Positions 18,075 to 25,010 of a stretch of 64,000 nt of DNA are shown piece by piece. Source of the DNA: Pseudoclavibacter sp. AY1H1 (GTDB lineage Bacteria > Actinomycetota > Actinomycetes > Actinomycetales > Microbacteriaceae). The translations under genes were made by a program, and so were the position numbers. Every line of letters starts with the position of its first letter. Position 1 is the stretch's first letter. The stretch covers positions 124,001-188,000 of the forward strand of contig NZ_PSXX01000001.1 in NCBI RefSeq assembly GCF_002931055.1, given 5' to 3'. The notes under the pieces are model-generated. The model was given only the letters and a program-made list of their open reading frames with translations, was not told the origin of the DNA and made no database searches.

Positions 18075-18151
18075 CGCGGGGTGGAGCAGTTCGGTAGCTC
18101 GCCGGGCTCATAACCCGGAGGTCGTAGGTTCAAATCCTGCCCCCGCAACCA
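18075..18151 (+). tRNA. Initiator tRNA-fMet (CAT)
   Basis: A 77-nt gene that includes the encoded CCA. The anticodon loop is CTCATAA, flanked by GGG/CCC pairs, the initiator hallmark. The acceptor stem CGCGGGG/CCCCGCA has the initiator-specific C1-A72 mismatch. The T arm holds GGTTCAAATCC. Its 3' part from 18109 is duplicated 6.56 kb downstream. Confidence 0.95.
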
Positions 18152-19280
18152 GATCCGCACAAGTTGGGATTGCTCGAAAGAGCAAAATGTAACTGCGGCA
18201 CAAGGCCCGCTTCCTTTCGAGGAAGCGGGCCTTTCGCATTCCCCGCCACCGCGCGAAGAGGCGTCCACTGAGGCTTATAGGACAAAACGTGTGGATGAGC
18301 TCGCGCGTGTAGAGGAACCATTCCGCGGCGCGTTTCATGTGGGCCTCGCTCATCCCGCGGTGGTTGCGCAACGTGGTGCGGATGCCGTTGTTGATGCCGC
18401 CCTCGAGCGGGCTCGTGGTGCGCACGTTCCCGTGGGACACGAACGTGAACAGATGCCCGTTGCCGGAGAGGCGGCTCAGCAGCAGCCACGCTTTGCGGAG
18501 TCGGTCGTGGGTCCACCATTTGCTCCACCCGTCGGTGGAGCGTTGCTTCGTGAGTTGCCCGTGCTGCTGCCACCAGGCCTGCAAACCCAGCTGCCAAGCG
18601 ACGGCGGTGTCCGCGTCGACGACCCAGGAGAGCGCTCTGGAGAGCTTCAGCAAGTCGCGGCCGGCATGGGTTCTCGGGCGCAGCGTGAGGTGACGACGGA
18701 CATTCATCTGCACGTGAAAGATGCAGCGCTGGATCTTCGTGTCCGGCCAGCCGACGCGAACCGCCGACGCGAACCCGGCCCCGCCGTCGCAGACCACCAC
18801 CAGAGGAGCGGGGATCCGCGTCAAGAGCGCCGTCCAAGCGGCCGCCGACTCGCGGGCGCACCACTGCCATGCCAGCACCTGCAAGTCCTCGGTGACCGCG
18901 ATCAGCAGACACCACGAACCGACATAAATTCCATCAACGAGCACCACCGGATGCGTCGTCTCGACCGGGCCGAGTGTTGGCTCGATCTCCCAGCACCACG
19001 CGGTCCGGCGTCGCAGTTGCCGGGCGGCGCTCGGCCCGCCGAGCTCGTTTTGGGAGTGCTTCCCGAGCAGCCACTGCAGGAACTCCCGAAGCTCGTTGCG
19101 GCGAGCGAGGTCAGCGCGCTTCCTGACCGATGACGACCCGCAGTTCAAGCACCGCCACCGCTGCGTCCCCGCGGGAGTCTTCCCGTTCTTCACGAGCCGT
19201 TGCCCGCATACCAAACAAGTCGTCGAGTTGGCGTCGTTTCCCACGACTAAGGGTCTCGGACTAAGACCACCCCTCGACAC
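18108..19280 (-). CDS. IS1249-family transposase (IS256-related DDE)
   Basis: This transposase has an N-terminal zinc-ribbon-like part (CLVCGQRLVKNGKT...RWRCLNCGSS), then a MULE/IS256-type DDE core with VVLVDGIYVGSW, VVVCDGGAGF and TTSPLEGGINNGIR. The frame has no stop inside the element. It runs through the left inverted repeat (HTFCPIS) and about 55 codons into the tRNA flank before stopping at 18108. The start is uncertain: GTG 19280, or GTG 19244 (GNDANSTTCLVCG), which resembles family N-termini better. It may still be active, since no frameshift is seen. Confidence 0.8.
   Translation of the reverse strand: MSRGGLSPRPLVVGNDANSTTCLVCGQRLVKNGKTPAGTQRWRCLNCGSSSVRKRADLARRNELREFLQWLLGKHSQNELGGPSAARQLRRRTAWCWEIEPTLGPVETTHPVVLVDGIYVGSWCLLIAVTEDLQVLAWQWCARESAAAWTALLTRIPAPLVVVCDGGAGFASAVRVGWPDTKIQRCIFHVQMNVRRHLTLRPRTHAGRDLLKLSRALSWVVDADTAVAWQLGLQAWWQQHGQLTKQRSTDGWSKWWTHDRLRKAWLLLSRLSGNGHLFTFVSHGNVRTTSPLEGGINNGIRTTLRNHRGMSEAHMKRAAEWFLYTRELIHTFCPISLSGRLFARWRGMRKARFLERKRALCRSYILLFRAIPTCADLVAGAGFEPTTSGL
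18109..18271 (+). repeat. 163-bp direct repeat, left copy (tRNA 3' part plus flank)
   Basis: It runs from the anticodon of the initiator tRNA through its terminator to the base before the IS1249-like element. It is matched by 24672-24834 with only five differences by eye. The two copies bracket the genomic island like attL/attR, although the repeat is longer than most attachment cores. Confidence 0.85.
18202..18233 (+). terminator. Terminator of tRNA-fMet
   Basis: A perfect 14-bp stem (AAGGCCCGCTTCCT and its complement) closed by a TTCG tetraloop, followed by TCGC. A small GAAA-loop hairpin (TTGCTC/GAGCAA) precedes it. The whole unit is copied at 24765-24796. Confidence 0.85.
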
Positions 19281-19336
19281 GCCTGCAACGGCGGGCCTAG
19301 ATCAAGATCCCATACACACGTTCTGTCCTATAACCC
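18272..19336 (-). mobile_element. IS1249-like insertion sequence
   Basis: The element is about 1065 bp, with terminal inverted repeats of about 26 bp that differ at four positions by eye (left begins GGCTTATAGGACA, right reverse-complement begins GGGTTATAGGACA). It encodes one transposase on the minus strand. The left end abuts exactly the end of the 163-bp repeat. The flanking 8-mers (TCCACTGA on the left, GCATGTCG on the right) do not match, so no target duplication is visible. Confidence 0.8.
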
Positions 19337-19382
19337 GCATGTCGGGGCTTCTTCTTTTCTTGTCCCCGCTCAGATATCCACC

Positions 19383-19433
19383 AAGAACCCCTCCCGAGTC
19401 ACAGCATGCCGCGGCGTCTCGGGAGGGGTTCTT
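19383..19433 (-). terminator. Strong bidirectional hairpin terminator
   Basis: A perfect 16-bp stem (AAGAACCCCTCCCGAG and its complement) with a 19-nt loop. It lies just past the stop of the minus-strand protease gene. TTCTTTTCG follows on the plus strand. Confidence 0.8.
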
Positions 19434-19463
19434 TTCGTGTGCGAAGTGCAGAAATGTCAGGTC

Positions 19464-20777
19464 CTAGCCGATGCTCGCGCCACCCCACAAGAACGTCGCA
19501 GATTCGAGCTTCGTCACGTACGCACTGTGCGCGACTTTCATGAGGTCAGGGCCTTCCGGAACGGCAGCGACGATGCCGAGAGGTATGAGCCGACCATTCG
19601 CGGGGTCGTAGGCGGCCACAGGTCCTCCGCTATCCCCCTTGATGAAGTTCGCGGGCTGCGCCCAGAAGCGCTGGATCTGGCAGTACCACTCCGAGTCGTA
19701 GTACAAGCAGCCTGCTGATGGGATGCCCTGGTAGGAGATGGTGCCCTGGCCAGATTTCTGGCCAGAAACAAGCACCTGAGCACCAGTGGAGAGCGAACTG
19801 GCGGGATAAACGCCGTAAGCGGGAAGTGAGTTGCTGGTGTTTGTACCGCCGACCCAGACGCGCTGCGAGTACGAGCTGTCCTTGATCACCATCGCGTCGA
19901 TCTTTGCCGACACAAGTGAACTCGTCGTCGTTCCCATGTAATAGCCGTTGTGCGTATACGTGCCGTGTGGGCAGTGGTCTGCTGTCACAGATCCCGTTTG
20001 GTTGATCCGGAACGCGTTCGAGCAGCCGCTGGTTCGGTTGCCTCCATTGAACGAGGGGTAGTCGTTGTACCGACCGGCTCCTTCGACGCCGAGGCCCTCG
20101 ATATCGATGCGGACGAGTTTCCCAAACTGCGATGCGTGGCGGCCGATGATCTCGGCGTCGTCTTCGCCCGCCAGGATCTGCAGCTGCCCGGCAAGGGGAT
20201 CGGGTATGAGGGCCACGTTGACCGTTTCGCCGCTCACAGAACGGACGTCGGTGAACGAATCTTGGATCGTGCAGACTTGGTTCATGCTGGGCGCAGCCTT
20301 GGCCTCCACACGAACAGGAACACCTTCGGCGCTCAATGTGTCGAGGGTTTCCTGGATCTTGGGATCACCCTTGGCAAGCACGGCGAGTGTGTTATCCGGA
20401 GACTCGGCCCAGCGCTCTGTCGCAACAACAACACCAGCGAAGCGCCCCTCGCCGTTAGGCTCCGTGTACAGATCCATGAAGTCATCTGGATGCGCACGGA
20501 GAGTTTGCGCACGCAACGTCAGGAACGCGGCGTCCTTCGCCTCGTACTCGTCGTAGGGGAGCGAGCTGTCCTTGTAGCCGATGCCGCCTGCCGGATAAAC
20601 TCCCGAACGGAAAAGGCATTCCCCCTGCGTGTCCAGGCCCTCAACGAGTTTGAGATTCGTCGTGTCCATCGGCTCAATGTCGACGTTCTTCTCATCCGCT
20701 GCTTCTGATGGCGCGGGGCTTGCTGGCAACGATGGCAGCCCTGCGAATAGCAACGTCGCTACCCCCGTGGCCGCCAA
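19464..20777 (-). CDS. Secreted chymotrypsin-fold (S1-like) serine protease
   Basis: This 437-aa protein has a hydrophobic export signal (TLLFAGLPSLPA), a pro-region of about 200 residues, and a trypsin-like domain. The triad is visible: His 268 in SVTADHC, Asp 294 in AKIDAMVI, Ser 383 in GDSGGPV. It should be secreted, with the propeptide removed. The annotated start is TTG 20777, preceded by AAAGAG. An ATG at 20796 lies 19 nt upstream but one base out of frame; joined, it would give a better signal peptide beginning MGIK then SILAATG. So the start is uncertain, or a 1-bp insertion exists. It sits in the island, and its GC content looks lower than that of the chromosomal genes. Confidence 0.8.
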   Translation of the reverse strand: MAATGVATLLFAGLPSLPASPAPSEAADEKNVDIEPMDTTNLKLVEGLDTQGECLFRSGVYPAGGIGYKDSSLPYDEYEAKDAAFLTLRAQTLRAHPDDFMDLYTEPNGEGRFAGVVVATERWAESPDNTLAVLAKGDPKIQETLDTLSAEGVPVRVEAKAAPSMNQVCTIQDSFTDVRSVSGETVNVALIPDPLAGQLQILAGEDDAEIIGRHASQFGKLVRIDIEGLGVEGAGRYNDYPSFNGGNRTSGCSNAFRINQTGSVTADHCPHGTYTHNGYYMGTTTSSLVSAKIDAMVIKDSSYSQRVWVGGTNTSNSLPAYGVYPASSLSTGAQVLVSGQKSGQGTISYQGIPSAGCLYYDSEWYCQIQRFWAQPANFIKGDSGGPVAAYDPANGRLIPLGIVAAVPEGPDLMKVAHSAYVTKLESATFLWGGASIG

Positions 20778-20804
20778 GATGCTCTTTGATACCCATGTTT
20801 TCGA

Positions 20805-20832
20805 TGAATAGCCAATGTCAACCCCCGGTCAA
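20805..20832 (-). promoter_or_regulatory. Promoter of the island protease
   Basis: On the minus strand there is TTGACC (20832-20827), a 16-bp spacer and TATTCA (20810-20805). It starts directly after the 30-bp palindrome and about 30 nt before the start codon. Confidence 0.4.
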
Positions 20833-20838
20833 CAAATC

Positions 20839-20868
20839 GAGTATCAGCCGCACGTGCGGCTGATACTC
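20839..20868 (-). terminator. 30-bp perfect palindrome, terminator or operator
   Basis: GAGTATCAGCCGCAC is followed at once by its exact reverse complement. On the minus strand it follows the lipoprotein stop and is trailed by GATTTGTTG, which fits a terminator. It also abuts the protease promoter, so an operator role is possible. Confidence 0.6.
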
Positions 20869-20914
20869 AGGAAGATATCGGCGTGAAAGCGGGCCCACAA
20901 GAGCAAAGTTGAGA

Positions 20915-21361
20915 TCAGTCGTCAATCTGACCGATGAAGACAACTTCTTCTGGGCTGCAATTCTCCGGGAATCCGGGGACATCCCCTGGGATAAGGTCCG
21001 AACGATAGCCACCCCCGCCATTGATGAACTCTCCAGTCAAGAAGTCACGACCGTCGGAGAGGACAATGCCATCGCCCGCAGAGTTCAGCGTCGTTCCGTA
21101 GGGAAACTGTGCCACGTAGAATCCCGCGGGGGAGTCAGGAATGTCCAGACCCCAGCAACCGGCTGCGTCCTGGGCCAACGTGCCCGCTGCCTCAGCTGCT
21201 CCCATTGCTTCGAGTTTTTCCGGTGCTGTCCAGAGCAAGCTTGCATTATCTGCGTCACCCGGGGAAGTGGGTGCGGGTTGGGGCGCGGTCGGCGTCGCGG
21301 AGCACGCAGTGAGCACGACGAAAAGGAGTGCACCGCTGGAGATAGCAATAGTCTTTCGCAT
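20915..21361 (-). CDS. Small secreted lipoprotein, function unknown
   Basis: This 148-aa protein has a lipoprotein signal: MRKT, a hydrophobic stretch, then the lipobox VLTAC with Cys near residue 20, followed by a Thr/Pro-rich linker. The rest is a small domain with two further Cys (AAGCWGLDIP and PENCSPEE) that could pair after export. I do not recognise the family. No clear Shine-Dalgarno precedes ATG 21361. It lies upstream of the protease on the same strand but is separated from it by the palindrome, so it is probably a separate transcript. Confidence 0.7.
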   Translation of the reverse strand: MRKTIAISSGALLFVVLTACSATPTAPQPAPTSPGDADNASLLWTAPEKLEAMGAAEAAGTLAQDAAGCWGLDIPDSPAGFYVAQFPYGTTLNSAGDGIVLSDGRDFLTGEFINGGGGYRSDLIPGDVPGFPENCSPEEVVFIGQIDD

Positions 21362-21624
21362 GGAATGTGTCTACCAGTCTTCGCGAAGATCCGATAGAGA
21401 ACAGCGCATCGCGAAACGCCAACCGAGGAGCCTTGCTCTCCAAACTGTCGCGACAGATTCGTCTCAACACGCTGAAACGACACGCGTCGGTCCGGTATCG
21501 ACATCAGAACGTGTTCGGCGTGGACGAGAACATGGTCAGCGCCTGTCGGGGGCGGCGCGCGTCGCTGTGCGCGCCGGACAAAAGGATCGCTGCGCAAGCA
21601 CACCAACACCGAGGAGGGGTGCCC

Positions 21625-22140
21625 ATGACGGGTACATCGGATGTCTTTGATCGAACGAAGCTACCGGCCGGAGGGTCGATGCTGGCTGTGCCTACTGTAC
21701 CTAATGGGGCATCCGGGACACATGAGGCTGCGGCTCTCCCGGTCCGGGTCGAGATCGGGCTCGCAGTCCTGGGCCGCGTGCACAGCGTGCCGCGCACGCA
21801 CCACAGCGATGAGACTCAGCTCTTCATCAGCGCGGGATCTCGACGAGAATGGCTCCGCGCTGCTCGCATCGCAAAGACGCCTCAGCTGTGGCGTCGGGGA
21901 TACCCCGCTGTCGGGGCTGTCATGGCTGCGATTCGCGAGGGCGGATCGCTGCTCGAGGAATACGCCGTCGTAGCGAGCTCGCGCCGGCTCCTCCGTGGTC
22001 TCGGTCGTGGCAAGCTGCAGCCGAACTGCAACTACAGATTGCTGCCGGGCGTGACGGCCACTGTCGAGGCCAGCAACGCTGACGGCAGCGCCAACCTCGT
22101 CAGCCTTCGGTTCCGATCCCACGCACGTGAGGTGCGCTGA
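21625..22140 (+). CDS. Hypothetical protein, island
   Basis: This 171-aa protein is not recognised. The start ATG 21625 is well supported by GAGGAGGGG 5 nt upstream. The frame stays open further upstream to 21367, but that part lacks signals. There is no signal peptide or membrane helix. The sequence is Arg-rich in the second half (AARIAKTPQLWRRGYP, SSRRLLRGLGRGK). It sits between the lipoprotein and the membrane/secreted pair, on the plus strand. Confidence 0.55.
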   Translation: MTGTSDVFDRTKLPAGGSMLAVPTVPNGASGTHEAAALPVRVEIGLAVLGRVHSVPRTHHSDETQLFISAGSRREWLRAARIAKTPQLWRRGYPAVGAVMAAIREGGSLLEEYAVVASSRRLLRGLGRGKLQPNCNYRLLPGVTATVEASNADGSANLVSLRFRSHAREVR

Positions 22141-22180
22141 CTCAACTCGCGGAAGCTTGCCCCGACCTCGACGTGTGATA

Positions 22181-22207
22181 GAGAAGTCCACCGCGTCGGG
22201 GCTTCTC
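22181..22207 (+). terminator. Possible terminator after 21625-22140
   Basis: GAGAAG..CC pairs with GG..CTTCTC across a short loop, with one mismatch, followed by CTGTTC. It lies 41 nt past the stop. Confidence 0.45.
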
Positions 22208-22278
22208 CTGTTCATCAACATGGCGATCGCAGGCCGCGTCAGGCTCAGAAAGAACCCGAGTGGCGCGTGAGAGCGAAT

Positions 22279-22308
22279 TTGACCTCGCCGTTCCATCCTC
22301 GATAACGT
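22279..22308 (+). promoter_or_regulatory. Promoter of the membrane/secreted two-gene cassette
   Basis: TTGACC, an 18-bp spacer and TAACGT form a reasonable sigma-A-type promoter. The transcript would start near 22315, about 60 nt before ATG 22376. Confidence 0.5.
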
Positions 22309-22375
22309 CGAGAAGACCAGCCACGGAAGCCAGGTGCCCCGCAATGGTGCACGGCGCAACGATTGGAGCACGCCT

Positions 22376-22573
22376 ATGATTCGGCGCTGGTTGCCTTATC
22401 TCCTGGTGGCGATTGTCTTTATCGTCAGCGTTATCTTCATCTTCGACCGGCTTGATCCACCATTTAATGTCCTGGTCTCAGTCTTCATTATTTTGCCGCT
22501 GGCAATACTGGTGCGATATGTCACGCAACGACTGCGGCCCAGGGACGTGATCGAGGAAACAGAAGAGGTATAG
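22376..22573 (+). CDS. Small two-helix membrane protein
   Basis: This 65-aa protein has two hydrophobic helices (YLLVAIVFIVSVIFIF and NVLVSVFIILPLAILV) joined by RLDPPF, and a charged acidic C-terminus (EETEEV). The start ATG 22376 has TTGGAG about 9 nt upstream. The next gene begins 2 nt after its stop, so they form one transcript. Size and topology would fit an immunity or accessory protein for the secreted partner, but that is inference only. Confidence 0.65.
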   Translation: MIRRWLPYLLVAIVFIVSVIFIFDRLDPPFNVLVSVFIILPLAILVRYVTQRLRPRDVIEETEEV

Positions 22574-22575
22574 AC

Positions 22576-23172
22576 GTGCTGAAGACCACCACAAAGACTG
22601 CCCTCGCAAGTCTTGCCATCGCATCGGTGTCCATCTTCGGAGCGACAGCCGCATCAGCAAGTCCGCAAACGACGCAGCAAGCCCAGGTCCAGTCGACGAA
22701 CACCATCCAGGGGGATGGATTCGAGATCGTGAACGAGTCGTCGACGTCAGCGCTCATCACCGTCCCAGACGGCTCCATCACGGAGTCGAACGGCGTCTTC
22801 ACGCTCCAGACAGGCAGCGGCTTGCAAGCGCTTGCCAACGAAGTCACCACGGATGCCGGTACGTACGCCCTGACGATTGAGCGCGTGTCGGACAACCAAG
22901 TTCGCGTCATCACGCCAGAACCTTCTGCGTCATCCGCCGAAAGCAGCAGTAGCCGCACCGACAATCAGCGCGCTGTCGAGGGTTGGGAAGGCAGCTGGGA
23001 TCAGTGCGTCAGCAAGGCCATGACGACCGGCATCATCTCAGGTGCTGTGGGAGGCATGATCGCGGCCGGACCTGCTGCCGCTGCAGCCGCTGCAGCCGCC
23101 GGCATGATCACCGCTGGTACCGTCGCGGTGCTGGTCGATTGCTGGGGTAAGCCCTTCATCTCCGCGAGCTAG
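22576..23172 (+). CDS. Secreted protein with C-terminal Gly/Ala-zipper helix between two cysteines
   Basis: This 198-aa protein has a Sec signal peptide (about 1-28, ending ATAASAS), a polar domain of about 100 residues, a Ser-rich linker (ASSAESSSS), and a hydrophobic C-terminal segment. That segment is rich in small residues (GIISGAVGGMIAAGP, a run of nine Ala, AGMITAGTVAVLV) and is bracketed by Cys 144 and Cys 189. Glycine-zipper helices with a flanking Cys pair occur in some secreted peptides that insert into membranes, including bacteriocins. No family is recognised. GTG 22576 follows AGAGGT; the gene is tightly linked to the small membrane protein and ends in a good terminator. Confidence 0.7.
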   Translation: MLKTTTKTALASLAIASVSIFGATAASASPQTTQQAQVQSTNTIQGDGFEIVNESSTSALITVPDGSITESNGVFTLQTGSGLQALANEVTTDAGTYALTIERVSDNQVRVITPEPSASSAESSSSRTDNQRAVEGWEGSWDQCVSKAMTTGIISGAVGGMIAAGPAAAAAAAAAGMITAGTVAVLVDCWGKPFISAS

Positions 23173-23213
23173 CTTCGCCCCGTGCCCCGAGCACACATAC
23201 CCAGGAAAGCCCT

Positions 23214-23241
23214 CCCGGCGCAGTATCTCTGCTGCGCCGGG
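23214..23241 (+). terminator. Terminator of the two-gene cassette
   Basis: A perfect 10-bp stem CCCGGCGCAG / CTGCGCCGGG with an 8-nt loop, followed by ACGGCTGGTTTTC. It lies 41 nt past the stop at 23172. Confidence 0.75.
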
Positions 23242-23274
23242 ACGGCTGGTTTTCTCGCATGTTCTCGTCACAAG

Positions 23275-23460
23275 GTGCTCGCCGGCGGCGTATCTGCCGA
23301 TTGCAGCGAACCATACGCAGCAACAAAACGGCTGCCCTTCGACGAGGCGACAGAACGCCTCCCGTTCGCTGCACCGAGCGGCGCGGGGGACTGGAGTGAG
23401 CTACCAACACAGCGGCTCGCGCACCCGGACGATGTACCGACGGAGCGACTCGACTTGTAG
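23275..23460 (+). pseudogene. Possible gene remnant with T-x-R-L repeats
   Basis: The frame ends in a run of short repeats (ATKRLPF, ATERLPF, PTQRLAH, PTERLDL) before a stop at 23460. It reads like the tail of a larger protein whose N-terminus is gone. The only in-frame start is a GTG without a Shine-Dalgarno. The stretch before it is the terminator of the previous gene. Confidence 0.3.
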
Positions 23461-23486
23461 TTCATCTCGATCGTGGACGAAGCCTT

Positions 23487-23538
23487 CTCGGCGCAGATCA
23501 CGTTGCTGCCCGGGAGGGCTCTTTTCTCTCGGATGTTC
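23487..23538 (+). repeat. Degenerate second copy of the cassette terminator region
   Basis: This segment resembles 23214-23264 in order and spacing (GGCGCAG, GCTGC, CCGGGA, GGCT, TTTTCTC, ATGTTC). The stem is no longer well paired, which suggests an old local duplication. Confidence 0.35.
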
Positions 23539-23633
23539 GGCAGAGCAACTCTCTCAGAGCATCACCCCGCCGCCGCAGGATTCTGCGTTGCAGCGCGCCG
23601 CGGTCGGGCTCGTCTCGCTGTCAGAATCAGCAC

Positions 23634-24573
23634 ATGACTGCGCCTGGTCCTCCTGAGCTCAACGCGAGCATGAACCCCCTGCACCGCGACGTGAGGATGG
23701 CGATCCTCGAGCGCATCTTGATGCTCGGCGATGAAGCAGAGACGGGGTATCTCGAAGTCAAGAGCGACGTCGACCTCAACAAGCCATTGGGCCGGGCGAA
23801 AGTAGCAGAGTTCCTGCTCGGTGCAGCGAACCGCGACCCGAAGTCGGCGTCACGCTTCTTCCACGGACATGCCGTCATGGTCATCGGCGCTCACTAGGGC
23901 AGCGCTCTGGGCATACCCAAGGGCATCGAAGACCAGGAGCTGCTGCGCTCGCTGCAACCGTATATCGGCGAGCACTTCCCCTTGCCTGAGATCTTCCGGT
24001 TGCCAGCTGGCGAGGATCCAACCCGCGAAGTACTCGTTGTCGTCGCGCTGCCTCCTGAGCCAGGGCAGACCATGTTTCCGTGTCACAAGGCGTTCCAGCC
24101 CAGCGACAAGCAGGACACGAAGCACAGCCTCGCGAACGGGGCGATCTATGTCCGCACATCGACCGAGACACGAGTCGCTCAAAATGGGGGAGATCCAAGC
24201 GTTGGTGCTCCGTGCGCAGGCTGGCGGGCAGCCTGAACGGCCTCCAATCGATCTCGAGATCAAGATCGGGTCGATCAACCGCCCACTGAGCGTCGACCAC
24301 GGGCTGAGCTTCGCCTACGGCCGTGAAGAGTCGAAGTTCATAGAGGCTGCCGAGCAGCGTGCCAATCAGCGCCGCAACGATCCGATGTCGACCATCCTGG
24401 GGTCAGTCCCCGACGCCCAGTTCGGGAACTCCGAAAAAGTGCGAGCAAGGCACTACACGGACCCGACGAACCCCTCGGACCTTCGGAATCGAACCCAAGA
24501 ACTCCACGCTGAAGCAGGGATTTCCAAGCCCAAGAAGACGCACAAAAGTACGCAAAGGCTCCGAACCTTGTAG
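23634..24573 (+). pseudogene. Broken AlbA_2/Schlafen-type ATP/DNA-binding protein gene
   Basis: Reading from ATG 23634 gives an AlbA_2-type domain (LEVKSDVDLNKPLGRAKV, FLLGAANRD, AVMVIGAH). An in-frame amber codon at 23895-23897 interrupts it exactly where the family continues with G-x-x-x-GI. The same frame resumes as GSALGIPKGIEDQELLRS and runs to SLANGAIYVRTSTETRVA. A 1-bp insertion near 24180 then moves the rest (KMGEIQALVLRAQAGG onward) into the next frame, ending at 24573. Intact relatives sit in defence or regulatory loci. Two independent lesions argue for a real pseudogene rather than a single read error. Confidence 0.75.
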
Positions 24574-24671
24574 GTCCTGAGTGATCCCGCTACTGCCGCT
24601 CATTCAGTTCGAAACTGCAGGCTGACCTGGGATGAGTACCGGTCATGCTGGGCAACTCGGGTGCGGCGTCA

Positions 24672-24834
24672 CATAGCCCGGAGGTCGTAGGTTCAAATCC
24701 TGCTTCCGCAACCAGATCCGCACAAGTTGGGATTGCTCGAAAGAGCAAGATGTAACTGCGGCACAAGGCCCGCTTCCTTTCGAGGAAGCGGGCCTTTCGC
24801 ATTCCCCGCCACCGCGCGAAGAGGCGTCCAGTGA
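24672..24834 (+). repeat. 163-bp direct repeat, right copy (partial tRNA-fMet plus flank)
   Basis: It matches 18109-18271 at an exact offset of 6563 bp, with five substitutions by eye (for example TGCTTCCGC for TGCCCCCGC). Only the tRNA anticodon-stem 3' side, variable and T arms and acceptor 3' strand are present, so it cannot make a tRNA. It marks the right edge of the island. Confidence 0.85.
24765..24796 (+). terminator. Duplicated tRNA terminator
   Basis: This is an exact copy of the 14-bp TTCG-capped hairpin at 18202-18233, carried by the right repeat. Confidence 0.7.
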
Positions 24835-25010
24835 TCGGCCCGGGATCCCGGTCTCTGCGGATCGATCTCTTCCCCCTCTCCCTGTCCCCGTCGACGCGGA
24901 CGGTTCCCGGGCGTCATGGCCAGCCTCAGCGGGCTCGCGGACAGGTGCCGCTAGTGTCGGCCATTCGACGTGCGCCGATCGTTGGCGCTGGAGGAGAGCG
25001 GCGGTTCCAG

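Noticed and set aside
17770-18111. Overlapping 100-120 codon frames on both strands before the tRNA
   Set aside because: No Shine-Dalgarno, Arg/Gly/Pro-rich, mutually overlapping and running into the tRNA gene.
23182-23274. Upstream part of the 92-codon frame after the two-gene cassette
   Set aside because: It runs through the terminator hairpin of the preceding gene; only the later T-x-R-L repeat part looks protein-like.
24660-24713. Possible second tRNA-fMet gene
   Set aside because: Only the 3' part matches. The 5' acceptor strand, D arm and anticodon loop are absent.
18109-24834. Prophage or classical integrative element
   Set aside because: No integrase, excisionase, relaxase, phage structural or replication genes are visible in the interval.
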